Source of the DNA: Terebella lapidaria
Lineage: Eukaryota > Annelida > Polychaeta > Terebellida > Terebellidae
DNA length: 64,000 nt
Direction of reading: 5' to 3'
NCBI GenBank assembly: GCA_949152475.1
Contig: OX424570.1
Span: forward strand, 22,254,694 to 22,318,693
A program made the translations under genes and the position numbers. The notes beneath the pieces were generated by a model, which had not been told where the DNA came from, ran no database searches, and saw only the letters and a list, made by a program, of their open reading frames with translations. Position 1 is the first letter of the stretch. Each line of letters starts with the position of its first letter. This document shows positions 31,116-44,000 of the stretch, piece by piece.

Positions 31116-32644
31116 TAGTCGGGCATGTACGGGGGGTCCCTTTGCACCCCCCCCCCCCCCATGATCCTCCAAAACCAACTTTTTTCTCAAGGTTTTTTAA
31201 TACTAAAAAACATTACATATGTCTCCGCTTGCGCATCCATTGCAAAAATTGGTTTTCGGGCCATTTTTCAAAATGGCCGCCCCGCGAAATCTCGAATTTT
31301 GAGATTGCTTCACTATAGGCTGCATAGGTCTACAAAATAAAATCTTTGTTACCTTTTGCTGCTTATTGTAGGGGCCTGATACATTATACATGAGAAAACA
31401 GTGGTTATATAAATATTTATAACATGAATATGTCCATAAATCCAAGATGGCCGCCAAATTTAGATAATTTTTCACTAAAATGTCCATAACTTCGGACTAA
31501 GTCAACCTAGGAAGTTCATTTTGGGGTCTATACCTAGGTTTTCATATACAGGGAATCCATTTAGACCAAAATAAATACAATCAAGCTATTTCTTTTGATG
31601 CATGTACACCTGCACACATGGTACACGCTACATATTCATTTAAATATCTCTCGAACATAGCCCCCTTGACACCCCTATGGTCTCAATTGTGGATATTGCT
31701 TGGATATTTCTGATAGAGACTTTTACTGATTTGCAATCCCAATAAATCCTTGAACAAATAGAGCTTGATTTGGTTAGTTTTGTTAATTAACATAAATCCA
31801 AGATTCCTGCTGAAAACACCCCGAAAATTCAAGATCGTAACTAATTGTGCTATAAAGATGTGTGATACTTTTAAGGGTATTTTGGTATGTAGATTCCTTT
31901 TCTGGAGTTATTCCAGCTATATAATATCAATTTAAAATGATAACAGCATCTCATTAAGATGGAAAGCAAATAAGAACACAGTGTTATTCGAATTTATTCA
32001 TACACTTATGAATTACGCATTACTCACAAACATGCTTGGGATACATTTTATATCACAAACAGAGAACAATAATATAGATATCTTCATTGGCAATCTTGAA
32101 ACATGAAACTATGATATTGGTACTGCTATGTTGGATGAATTGACATATCTTCACCATTGCCCTGCATTCTCTTGTAGTACAACAACGTTGTCTTGGGCTG
32201 TTCGACATCATACCCCTCAACATCCTCTGTCTCCTCAGTTCTGGAAAATTCTACATCATTTTTGCCACAACAGTCTCATTCATTGATCTAGCTTAGAAAC
32301 ACCTTCAGGTTGCCACTCTCCTGGAGCTGAACAGTTGTGATGCAAGTGCATAACTGGTGTGTCCAGTGACAACTATTAATACATCCATTCGTACAACAAT
32401 TCGTCAAATTCATATGGGAAAAATGTCATGCAGTAGCTGAGAGGGTGCATGCCAAATAGCTACAGGCACTTTCATCCTAGGTTAGCACATGTTGCTTTTA
32501 TATCCAGTAATGATCTGTCGCATCCTTTCATACATGCATTGCAGCTCTGCCAGACACAAGCAAGAGCCAAGCAGCATAAAGTTGGTTTTGGAGGATCATG
32601 AGGGGGGGGGGGGTGCAAAGGGACCCCCCGTACATGCCCGACTA
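31116..32644. mobile_element. Harbinger-like non-autonomous element, 1,529 bp, TAA target duplication
   Basis: The TIRs are about 70 bp and nearly identical (TAGTCGGGCATGTACGGGG..., including a C-run of variable length and CATGATCCTCCAAAACC). TAA flanks both ends (31,113-31,115 and 32,645-32,647). A 3-bp TAA duplication is the hallmark of PIF/Harbinger. No transposase or Myb-like ORF is present inside, so it is a deletion derivative. The interior has AAAATGGCCGCC words like those in the element at 54,768. Confidence 0.8.
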
Positions 32645-33890
32645 TAAGGGTCGCCTGGATTGACTGTAGCAGTTCCTCGCGCGCCTTGTTTCGCCGTTCC
32701 CAGTGGTACTCCATCTCGGCGCCGATAATGCGCCGAGATGAAAGTTATCAAACTATTCAGTATATGTGTCGATGACAATCGCAGGAACAACTGAAATGTT
32801 TCGACACGAAAACTTTTTTCGACACGAAAATGTTAACTGTTGTACAGTGATCATGTATTGTTGTATTTCTTGTTATTCATTTATTATTTACTTATGTAGC
32901 TAAGTTGTTATTTATATTTTATCACTGACCTACATCCTCAAGCATTCTTTCTCTAATTGTCAATTTAAAATCTTGCTGTTACCATAACCTGGGATTTGAA
33001 CGGTACGACTCGGTGAGTTGGAAGTGGTTGTTATTCATTGTAAACAAAAAAGGATCTTTGACCTTTCAAGTTCATCGAAGTTCAAATGCAAAGTCACCGT
33101 TGAAATTGCTTTTATATTGCTTATCATCTAAATGCGCCAATGTTTAGGCTGTAGCTTGGAGTAAAATATGAGTCAATATATTCCCTATTGTGGAGAAAAA
33201 AAATTGGGGGAATTTGTTTACCTACATATATCGACATGTAATGAGTCTACTGGGTGTGTTTGCTATGTATGTGTGACATTGCTGATACATCATTTCTTGA
33301 CCAGGGTGATAACAATAATATTTCTCATGGAAAGTTTCCATAAGACAGATTTGGTGAATTTGTAATGCCATACTCTGTACTACAAAATCTTCATAACACT
33401 TCAACTATGATATATACATGTAATCATTCATTTTCAGCCCTTGTGTTGAATGGAAAGAAAAAAACTAAAACTTTGAACGCAGATTGCCGATGTAGTATTG
33501 GTGGCTGTGAATTATTAACCAAAAATAAGATATGGTCGGAAAGAGAATTTTATAGGCTTTCATTTCATGTATAAACGCAACGAAGTAGCAATGTCATTTC
33601 CGATGTAGAGCCTAAAATCTTACTATACCACCTAAGACATCTTTGTGAACAATTATTTGTAAATCAATTATACGTTTTTGAAATGAATTTTGAGGATCAT
33701 ATCGAGGAGGAATTTCGGTTGATTTGCAAATGTGAGATAAACAGTTTGTCTGAGCTCTGAGGTATCAATACCGATTGAACCAGATTCAGTGGCAGGGTGC
33801 AATGAATGTGTTTCATCTGGGCGTGAAATTAATTTTGATAAATATCAGCGGGCGCCACGTTTTTGGCTTGCATAGAGATAATCCGGAACA

Positions 33891-33920
33891 ATGAATGAAT
33901 GAATGAATGAATGAATGAAT
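33891..33920. repeat. (AATG)n microsatellite
   Basis: Seven and a half perfect copies of a 4-bp AATG-type unit. Confidence 0.9.
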
Positions 33921-35769
33921 AGCGTTTAGGCCAAGTTTTTGTGCACAGTTCCCTCTGTAGACGGGATACCCCCTCCCCTTCGAGGTACGGACCTGATAAA
34001 AAAATATTATTGTGAAACATTTCGAGCAGTTTTGACTCGGTGAGTTGAAAGTGGTTGTTATTCATTGTAAAAAAGGGCAAATTCATGACTAAATTAGGCA
34101 TCTCCTGCAAATAAACTTCTGTGCAAAGATACTTTCAGACGGAAGTTGAGTGTCAGGGGCGATAATGTAAGTCGATAATAACCCATATGTGTTAAAATAT
34201 CACAGCGTCCGCTATACTCATTATAACTTGTCACGTTCATCCGTTACCAGCAGTTGCAATGAAATGAATGAAAGCTAAAAATTTCGAATTCGAATATAAT
34301 AAATTGAATAATTGCACACCTCGTTTGCTAATTTTAGAGCGCGGTGGTAGGTTATAATTTAGTACAATCACACGCTACAAGCAGAAATACATAAGACCAA
34401 TGTATTATGTCTCATGTATTTCTGCTAAAAGCATTTGACCGTTAGCTGCTGACACCTAGTGAATTCCTCGGAAAGCAAACTCCCAAAAAGGGCCGGTCTG
34501 TTTATATGTATTCATGCGCACAGTAACAGCTCCAAGCAACATGACAATTCATATGTACATAGAAGAATTCCCATAATACAACTATACAAAACCAAAACAG
34601 AGACATTTTAAAGTAATACCTCTGCATTTGGAGGAGAAACTGGGAGTTTTTAAATAATATAGTACTTTGATGCTCCATTGTGACCAATTAAGGAAATCGA
34701 TACCGGTCCGTAACCTTGAGAATACATACATCAACACGGTGTATAATCAGCCAGCCGGGTATCATATACGTCCCTACTGCAGAGCCATCGTTCACTTCGC
34801 ATGTGTATAATGTATGTCAGCGTCTAATTTTCCTTGATTTTGAGTAGAAAAATAGCACATTTTTCTCCATTTGTTGGCTGTGTCTTTACTCTCATCAATC
34901 ATAAGCATTTATTTTTCGATGTCCCACAACGAGTACTTTTTTCGCTCGTAGAGTGCGGAATATTGAGAAGTCGGAATGTTCAAAGCCATATGACAATCAT
35001 TCAACTCATTATTAAAATATGGTTTGTAATATTACATAAATTGTAATTACATGTATTGAGTCAGAAGATTGTTTTGCATAAATAAGGCTCAGATGCCGAC
35101 AACGTATCCATCCAAATCGTGCCCCTGAGATGATTCCCTATCCAGCGATACTTATCTTGTCTGTACAGCTGTATTTTCTTTCTTTTTTATTAGTCCTAAT
35201 AGATTTTATGTTAAATCAGATACATCAGCAAATATTCACCAGCCTGGGCAGATCGACGGACCGACGTACATTGCGACCCATGCTGTATCACACAGACGCC
35301 CCTGACGTGTGGCACGAGACAATTGTATACTACAATTCATAGAATACTAGTAACTGAACGAAGCCCGCACAATGCGCGCAACGTATGTCCACCGTGGAAT
35401 CGCTCAATGTCCGTCCCACCAGAAATACATAAAGAGAGAAATCTCCCTGTATGTTTTTCTGATCCCACTGAGAGCTCCTAAACGGAAATAGTTCAACTTA
35501 CCACGAATATAGTAATATCGAATAATGTGAAATTGAATTCAAATACTTAACAATGCTAGAAATGAACGCGCTACTTACTTCTTGTTTGGAGAGATCTGGT
35601 GCTCTGCATCAGGGATGATTTTGTTCTAAATTTATTGAATTTAATGAATATATATGAGTACTATTCGTACAGAGTAGAGTGTGCTACATGGGCCGAAAAG
35701 ATATTTGCTGGCCCATGCACAAATATTCAAATGTGAATGACTAAATGTAAATGTAGTGTACCCTGGGAG

Positions 35770-35785
35770 TGGAGAGAGAGAGGGG

Positions 35786-35825
<40 letters not shown>

Positions 35826-35872
35826 GAGAGAGCGAGGGGGGGGGGGGGCAGGCGAGAGAGGGAGGGAGAGAG
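35770..35872. repeat. GA-rich microsatellite with G runs
   Basis: About 100 bp of mostly GA repeats, broken by runs of G and one GCAGGCGA word. It is low complexity and creates spurious open frames on both strands. Confidence 0.9.
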
Positions 35873-36659
35873 TGATTTTGACTGATCAAAACAATTTACA
35901 ATGTACACACGTACACAATAAGAAATAAAATAGTACATGACACCAAAAAATGTATTAACAGAATGAGGGATGACAACAGAGCCGCCAGGCTGTAACCATT
36001 ACTATATATGTGAAGAAAATAGAAAATTAAATGTACGTAAATATGAACAGCTGAAGTTTTTCCCGTTAATGATGAGATATCCGGAGCGGTAATGACATTT
36101 TACGAACGAAGAGAAAAGTGAACATGCAGAGAAAAAAACCAATAATGATATCGTTGGTGATGTATAAACGTTCAAACTAGGACATACATGGTGTGTTGGT
36201 GAAAACAGGAGTAAACCACGTGAAGTCGGACGAGGCGGCCACGCCCGGCGACAGCACGCGGGAGCGGGGAATTCACGAAAGACATCACTTCTCAGAGCAG
36301 CATGAAAACTCAATGTATCAGCATGAGGCGACATCTTGCGATTGAATTCTAGTGTCTCACTACTAACACCACTATTATTTTTTATGCTAATCTGTATATG
36401 GTGCTGGGCGCGCCTGTCACGGTTATTACTATTAGGAGCCATTCGCTCGTCTCTATGCTTAACATAATAACATTTATTTTTGTTCGGACACGAGTCCGTG
36501 ATACCATTTCAGTATTGTACCTCTATTGCGTTGAGAAATTAATTATTGTACTTTTCATTTACACTGAAACGGTTGTTCAGGTGTGAAATTTTTTTTCCAC
36601 CCTACATAATGCAGTGCATACAATATATTAACTAGGACTACCATTTTGTCGAGGACCTA

Positions 36660-37260
36660 AATTGCAACCTGCAAGGCGACAAACTGATTCGGATTCCAAT
36701 TCAGATGCAATTATTTTTAGCTTACCGGCCCATCGGTTTTGGGATTTTGGTTCCGAAACATTCCCCTCGTGTATCATTGTGGTGTTTGTGGGCTTTGGTG
36801 CTCTTGGGTCACCGTTCTGCGTGTGGCAGCCGTTTCGGCTCTTTGACGGGTCAACTAAAAAAAAAAATCAAGTCACTATTAGTTTTTGTTTCCGGCAGAG
36901 GGAATAAAATAACTGTCTGATCGGATTCGGGATTTTTTATTTCAGCACATGCCAATTGGGGTCCTTAATAGGGATTGGTACATTCAATGTCCGGGGTTTT
37001 TTTTTTTTTTACCGGACCATTGGTCCGTTGGCCTATTGGCTAGCCGGTAAACTACAGGCCCCTTCGGCCTATACTTGAATGATCGCAAATATATGTTTTG
37101 TATCAGGTATATTCATATCAATATTGTACTGTCCCTTTCTAATTGTACATATTTGTTTCTGCACTTGCACCTATTGTACAGAGCACGGAGGAGACCCCCT
37201 CGTGGCATCTGCTGTGGGGAATCCTCCTTAAACAAATAAAGTTTACATTTACATGTTTGG
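36660..37260 (+). mobile_element. Internally deleted LINE remnant (head joined to tail)
   Basis: At about 36,969-36,996 the plus strand reads IGTFNVRGF, the typical first strand of a LINE APE-type endonuclease, preceded by a leader-like stretch. A T-run follows directly and then a 3'-UTR-like stretch. That stretch ends near 37,250 with AAACAAATAAAGTTTACATT, a common LINE tail form with a polyadenylation signal. The endonuclease body and the reverse transcriptase are absent. I infer an internally deleted or recombined copy. The assignment rests on one short motif and the tail, so it is tentative. Confidence 0.35.
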
Positions 37261-38325
37261 TTTTGGAACATTTTCCACCAAATTTCAGAATCCTATCTCA
37301 AAAAATGAAAAAGTTGCCAATCTACTCCAAAGTTGAATTTCAGTCCCAACATAGGATTTCAGGTTCCGCACAAAAACCTCTAGTTATTTTCTTTGATAAG
37401 AAAATACATGAGGAGAGTAATCAGTTGAATTTTTTCTGGATTTATTTAGAATTATATGTATTAGAATGTTGCCGGAGCATCATTTATGGTTACTGAGTAC
37501 TATGCCACTTTAAAGTGCACAGTTGTAATAGTCGCATGTGCACGCTGGTGAACCAGTCCGCTAAACCTGGGTTTGGTCGAATCATCCTGGGTTATGCAAC
37601 GGACAGCCTGGGTGTATTGTACGCGCTTCCTGGGTCCAAGACGGTAACATCGAGGCGAATACAATATGGAAACACCACTCAAACGGCAAATGAACATCAA
37701 TGATTTGTTGTAAAATAGTGAACATTTATCGTCCAAACACCCGTCATGTACCTCGGAGTGGATATACCATAAAATCTATGATGAAATTAGTAGAACTTCC
37801 CGGATATCGATAGCGATGTGATTGTGTAACGCTAAACCTGGTGTTGCGAGGTAAACCTTCAAAGGGACCACATCAAGTTTGATTAGGTTAGAAAGGGGCC
37901 ACGTCAAGTAGTCCGGACTAACAAGTACGCCTGCGATATGTACACTGTATATAGGCCTACAACCAAGAACAAGCGGATTAGCGGAATGTGGTAAACCTAT
38001 GCAGTGGTGATACGTGGTTTGTCCCCCTCTTCAACAGCAAACCGTCAATCCTGTGTTCATGTTTGAAACTACAGCACGGTGAAATGAAAAGGAGCATGAG
38101 AAGTGCACGTGGCAAAATGCCTTACCGAAATTAATCAGGCGATGTTGATACTGGTAAGCCCTAGGTTCCCAGTGTGCTGTCATACTAAGGGCCACACATA
38201 ACTAATATTTTATTTCTACCACAGATAATGGTAGTTTCGTTTATGTGGCATAATAAAGCACAGTCATGACAATTTATTTGGCTCTAACTACTAGTAGTCT
38301 ATTGATATTTGCGCACTTTTTTCGT
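37261..38325. other. No recognised gene
   Basis: One open frame at 37,143-37,496 overlaps the remnant and has no motif. The rest shows no repeat or coding support. Confidence 0.35.
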
Positions 38326-40470
38326 AACCAGAATGAATTATATTCAAGTGACTCGGACGCAGTAGCACTCATCAACAAATATGTGAAGATGAATCGCCAA
38401 AAAATCTATTGTTGCTTTGTGGACCTGACTAAAGCTTTTGATAGCTTCCCACACGAAACGGTCCTTATCATACCGCTCAACTGTGGCGTAAGCGGCCATT
38501 ACTACACACTTTTGAAGCACATGCTGCAAACTGCCACAAGCCGTGTGAATCTGCCAGATGGGCTCACCGACAGCTTCAAGCTTACTCGTGGTATTAAGCA
38601 GCCTCAGTCCAACACTATTCAATATTGCTATCGATGACATCACTGCGAGGCTGACCAACATTGACGCATATCCAGTAAGCCTTGAAGATCACTGTCCAAT
38701 GCCTGCTCTACGCCGATGATCTTCTCCTTATGTCAAGAACCCCAGACGGCCTCCAAAACCAGCTTAAGGTAGTCCGCTCCAAACAGTGAGGGGAGGGGGT
38801 CGAACATTTTATTTAAAATAAATAGCTGTATCAATATATTCTAGAGCTTCAGAATGACATATATTTATAGAGTAACTGATCACCATCCTAAAACTGAAAA
38901 GAAAATAGGAGGTCACCGTGTCCGTTCGCATGGAAAAAACAATGCAAGATGTGAATATCGACAAAAAATGTGCACAAATGCCATAATTTATGTCATTTTA
39001 GGTAAATGTTCGTGATTTTTATCGAATATGTCGAAGAAACCAGCACGGTGACCCCTTATTTTCTTTTCAGTATTAGGATGCTGATCAGTTACTCCATGAA
39101 ATTAGGTCATTTTGAAGAGATATATATATTCAAGAAATATATATATACTCATATATATTCATATATTCAAGAAATAACTTTTAAATATTGACTCTTCGTT
39201 ACCTCACTGTTTGTAGCGGACTACGTTAACAGTAGTCCAAGACTTCTGCAGTGAATGGGGCTTCACCGTCAACAGTGCCAAAACGAAGGCCATGATCTTC
39301 CAAAATGCTGGCAAAATCCTAAATATCCCACTCACCTACGCAGGAGTGTCCCTGGATATTGTCAAGCATTTCCCGTATCTGGGCCTCACACTCACGTCCA
39401 ACGGATCTTTCAAAATGGCAATGCAAGACCTCAAAAACAAAGCCATGAAGGCCATATTCAAAATCTGAACTGTGTCTATCTACATCTTAAATTATTTGAC
39501 AGCCTAGTCCGTCCCATTCTCACTTACGGCTGTCAAGTATGGGCGACACATCTGGGACAATACTTTGACATGGCCCAGCAACCAAACTTTGCAGCATTGG
39601 ATCAAATGCCTGCTGAGATTGCCGCCAACATATTCTACAAGAGCACTCTTTTACTTGAAAAACTAGCTCCAAACACCTCCTCTAGACGAGAACTTGGTCG
39701 TTTTCCCATCTCATCATTCATTATAAAGCAAGCCAGACAGTACTGACTGAGGGTGTCAGACCACCTAAAACCCTATCATTCATGCTGCATACCATTACCT
39801 GGAAGACCGACGCCTCACCGAAGCCGGGGAAAAGACATCCCTGGGTAGCCTGGTGGCCAGCGTCACCACAGACACTGCGCAGTCTCCCCCTGACACACGC
39901 AGGTACATCAACAACCAATATGTTGATTACCTGGTAAACAAACTGGAAACTGCACAAGCTATAGACTCGCGTTTGTCATTCTTCAGCCAAATTTCATCAC
40001 CAGATGGACACCAGATGGTGGAATACCTGAAACTCCCACTCCCACTGAAGCTGTCAAGAGCCATCTCTAAACCGCGGACCAGTTGCCGCAACCTTACAAT
40101 TGAAACCGGCAGATTGCGGACACCACCAGTTTCTGTTGCAGAACGGGTGTGTAGTCACTGTCTGGACAAAGCAGGTAACGAGGCCCACTTTCTGATTGAA
40201 TGCCCAGCCCACGAGGAAGCCAGGGAAAAATTACCAGCCTACAATACAATACAAAGCAGCTAGAGAGCAGCGAAACTCCGCCAAACACAACATTGAGATG
40301 TGCAGACTCTTATTGAACCCGAAAAACAAGGAGAATGCCCTAATGCTCGGACAATATATACACAAAGGACTACCGGTAGATACATAACTTAACAAACGAT
40401 ATGCATGCCGAATGTACCTAATGTTCAACTGTATTGCAATACCCATATATGTTGAGGTAGCAAATAAATA
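38326..40470 (+). mobile_element. 5'-truncated LINE, copy 2, split by a TTAA-flanked MITE
   Basis: The plus-strand RT reads ALINKYVKMNRQKIYCCFVD and LTKAFDSFPHET, then SFKLTRGIKQ. After a frame change it reads SPTLFNIAIDDI and CLLYADDLLLMSRTPDGLQN (YADD motif). A 458-bp MITE interrupts at 38,768. Reading resumes after 39,229 with VVQDFCSEWGFTVNSAKTK and KHFPYLGLTLTSNGSF, and later LVRPILTYGCQVW. The C-terminal Cys/His knuckle CSHCLDKAGNEAHFLIECP lies at about 40,150-40,206, and an AATAAA near 40,463 precedes an AT-rich tail. Several frame changes mean it is dead. It differs from LINE copy 1. Overall a CR1/Jockey-like ORF2. Confidence 0.85.
38768..39225. mobile_element. 458-bp TTAA-flanked MITE inside LINE copy 2
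   Basis: TTAA lies on each side (38,764-38,767 and 39,226-39,229). The 24-bp TIRs (GTAGTCCGCTCCAAACAG against GTAGTCCGCTACAAACAG) differ at about two sites. TTAA duplication is typical of piggyBac and Kolobok elements. The LINE coding sense continues on both sides, which confirms the insertion. It has no ORF. Confidence 0.8.
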
Positions 40471-41044
40471 TCATATATTATATATACTTTTTTCCATAGG
40501 GTGCAGATGTTTGTGTGATGCTCTATGAGAGAATCTCTAGCATCTCTACAGGATCTCTCAAGTCAGTTCAATATACTGTCCAGATCTAGATTACACAACC
40601 ACACCACTGACTGTTAGTACTGGCATTTGGCCTGACAACCTGGGCCAATTAACCATTGTCTATGATCATTGAATTTTCTGCTTTTGATTCGGGTTTGAGA
40701 TTCTAAGGAGATTATATCACCCAGAAGGGCAACAGCACGGGCTATTGTTTTGGGGGAGGGAGAGGGGGGGAAGGAAGCCCTCAATGTGTGTGAAAGGGAC
40801 GGGGGGGGGGGTGTTTAGCCACCGCTAACAATGCGAACTATCAAAATGTTGTTTGTTGATGTTGGAAAATTGCTGGTTAATTGTTATTTAATTGCATTAA
40901 GTGATCTCAATTAAAAATATTTAGCGATCAAATTTAATTAAGTTAACCCAAAAATGGAATTTAATTAATCAAATTAGATTAAATTAATTGAGTCAATTTA
41001 ATTAATCAATTAACAATTAAAAAGTTAAATTAACCCATGCCTGA
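40471..41044. other. No gene; G-rich and AT-rich low-complexity patches
   Basis: It contains G runs at 40,749-40,815 and an AATTAA-rich stretch at 40,870-41,035. Nothing else is supported. Confidence 0.4.
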
Positions 41045-44000
41045 TATCTGGATCATGAGAATACTTTTTGAAGAAAAAAAAACTTTTTAAGCTGTTACAA
41101 TATTTGGGACAGAAATGTCGCTCGAGTAGTATATAGTAAAGCACCTCGTTTTCCTCCGCACGACATCTGATATTTAAGTGTAACGCTGGAAAAGATTGCT
41201 CCAAGAGATTCCGATTTTTCTCTTCTTAATCCACATTCAGGCCTGAGGCAAATTATATTTTTCGCCAATTGCATTACAATAAAACGTGTAGGCTATCCGT
41301 GAACCATCGTGATAAAAATCGCAGAAACTAGTAAATATATCACTATACAAATTCGACCAAAGTCCGGCGAAACTTTTCTAAAGATTCGGATACACCCACC
41401 AACATCCAAATACACAAAAAATATTCTATGTGATCTGATGAATAGTGCTTCCAACGTGAATGGCAATGTCTAGTACAAATAGAGGTAAAAATATGATAAC
41501 AGTCCGGGATATTCTAGATATCCGTATTTTGTAGATCTAACCGATTGCTGAGCGAATGGATTATCCTCAGACTGGGTAGTAATTATTTATAAATAGGCCA
41601 TTTTGGATTACTAATGCCCGTAAAAATGGGGGTAAAGCCCGTAAAGTAAAGCACTTTGTTTTCCTTCGTACGACATCTGTTAATTCAAGTGTAGGTGGAA
41701 AAGATTGCTCCAAGCCATTCCTATTTTTCTCTTATAATCCAGGCGTAGTGCAAATTATATTTGTCACCAACTAACAATACCCAAAAAATGTATCTTTGAA
41801 CTAACCATCGCCATCAAATTGCAGAAACTATCAAATTGTATATAAGTTTGAATTCGAACCAGCTTGCCGCCTAGAAGGCAGCAAAGGTCCTCAACAAAAT
41901 ACTAATTAAGTCTATTATTGCAAAGTATAATTGCCAAAACCTGTTTTCCATAGTGCGCAATTGCTAAATAATTGTGGTGTTACTATTAGGCTATACGTAA
42001 TCAATACGTTATTAACTATTATATGGAACAGATCATTGCGCTCACATAATACACAGCATGGATATAATATAGACAATTCATATATTGGAGAACACGACCA
42101 AATTCTTCCATCCAGATATCGTAAAAAATAAAGCTATTTATTTACTAAAACGAACAATTCACGAATAAATTGTCCATATCAGTTACGGACTTTACCCCCA
42201 GATGTATCACTCAATCTCTGATCAAATGTATACTCATCATCAATGTAGCACAGGAAAACAGTGTATTTTAAATACATAAACACGATACTTGGGGAAGAAA
42301 TGTCCCCTGAGTATTATTTACATAGTAGAATACTTTGTGTTCCTTCGTGCGTCAATTGTTAAATGAAGTGTAACGCTGGAAAAGATTGCTCCAAGCCACC
42401 CCGATATTTTTAGCTCATCGACTGAAAGCCATAGAGCTATTGGGATGGATTGACACGGTGTCTGTGTTTTCTCCCAGGCATGAGGCAAGTTATATTTTCC
42501 ACCATTATGACATTACAAAAAAAAAAAAAACCCGTGTATCCGGGAATTGACCATCGCGATAAAATTGCAGCAACTAGTAAATATATAACTGTACAAATTG
42601 GACCACAGTCGGGCAAAAATTATCTCAAGATTCAGATTCACCATCATTCAATCAAACATACAAATATATTCAATGCATGTGTTCTACAAAATATGTGTTT
42701 TTATAATGTGAATGCAAGAAATTTAACAACGTAAATATCAAGTGATACTTGTGGTATTATTTAAATAGTATCAAGATCGCCAACTTATCGAAGTCATTTC
42801 TTCACTTCAATATCTGGGACAAATAGGCCTAGAGGTATATATGATGCATATGATTATAATCCGGGATATTTCAGATTTCCGGGCTTTGTATAGCGAACGG
42901 ATTGCTGAGAGCATGGGTAAATTTCAGGTGATACAACTGCTTGTACTTAGCATTAATGTCAATTTCTTTTTTAATAGCTATTGGCAGATAATTGAGCCAC
43001 TGATTAGCATGATTAGTAACGATGTAAATGTTTTCGTTAATATAATAAGTTGGAATTCGAACCAGCTTGCAACCTGGAAGGCATCAAAGGTCCTCAACAA
43101 AATACTAATTAAGTCTATTATTGTAAAAAACGATTGCAAAATCCTATTTTTGACAGTGCGCAATCGGTAAATAATTGTGGTGTTATTAGTAGGATATACA
43201 TAATTGTATTCCCCGGACAAAAAGTTTGGCGGATACTATGGATTCGCGTCCCACCGTTGTATAGATTTTCTTGTGATAGTTCTACAGGTTGCAAATCTGG
43301 ACCGATTAGAACCGATTCTGGTAATTTTTTATACAGACATATTTTAAAGATAATTGGTACTAATAACGCTACCGCCACCCAGCGAATTACATAAAACTAA
43401 AAAAGGAACGACGTTATGACGTTTTTATACAGTAAATTTCAATCGGGGGACATTATGACATACAGGCGGGCGGGAAAGGCAAATTTAAGGCTGATGCATG
43501 GGCCACGTGCCTATATTATTAGCGATGCCTTGCAGATGCATTATCTGCATTATTACCTCGTACATAATGTAAGCACATACTCTTTCTGCAATATAAATAT
43601 GAAATCCACCAATTAATTTTGATCATCGTTATATAAATAAAACTGTATCGTGGAAATTGCAGATTTGCCGTGCATGCTGTGTTGTGTCGCCTATTTATCA
43701 GTCCACGTGTTCAGTTTTTGAATGAATTCCTCGGCAGTGAAATAATAGCTTGATAAAAAATGACATATGTTGTTTGAATTATTGATTTATATTTTTTTTT
43801 AGTACACAACGGTGCATTTATCATGAACATACGGCATCTATGTAGTTGAACTCTTCAAGCTCTCCGTGTGGTAGAAATATATTCCCGTGAAGGTTGTTTT
43901 CATAATGTACTTGAAGTAGAAATCATTAGGACCTATGTGGTTACTTTTACACACACGTCTTAATAGTTTTAGTTTGTCATTTTCATTTGTGACGAATGCC

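Larger units (their letters stand above)
32650..36640. other. Gene-poor stretch with minor repeats
   Basis: No gene is supported over about 4 kb. A word of about 40 bp starting GACTCGGTGAGTTG occurs twice (33,006 and 34,036). A small hairpin lies at 34,380-34,426. Another inverted pair, CAGAAATACATA/TATGTTTTTCTG, lies near 35,408-35,450. Apparent long frames at 35,640-35,940 come only from the GA tract. Confidence 0.4.

Noticed and set aside
32985-33020. B-box-like word GGGATTTGAAC suggesting a tRNA
   Set aside because: No acceptor stem, A box or cloverleaf could be placed around it on either strand.
34380-34426. microRNA precursor
   Set aside because: The stem is only 18 bp, shorter than expected for a precursor, and there is no conserved seed I recognise.
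35640-35940. Overlapping open frames on both strands rich in Ser/Leu/Pro or Arg/Glu/Gly
   Set aside because: They are products of the GA microsatellite, with no conserved motif.
37515-37736. Overlapping frames on both strands near 37.5 kb
   Set aside because: Neither shows recognisable protein features.
41931-42131. Small frames repeated at 41.9 kb and 45.9 kb as a conserved gene
   Set aside because: Their similarity comes from duplication of the whole array unit, not from coding constraint. Stops and indels differ between units.
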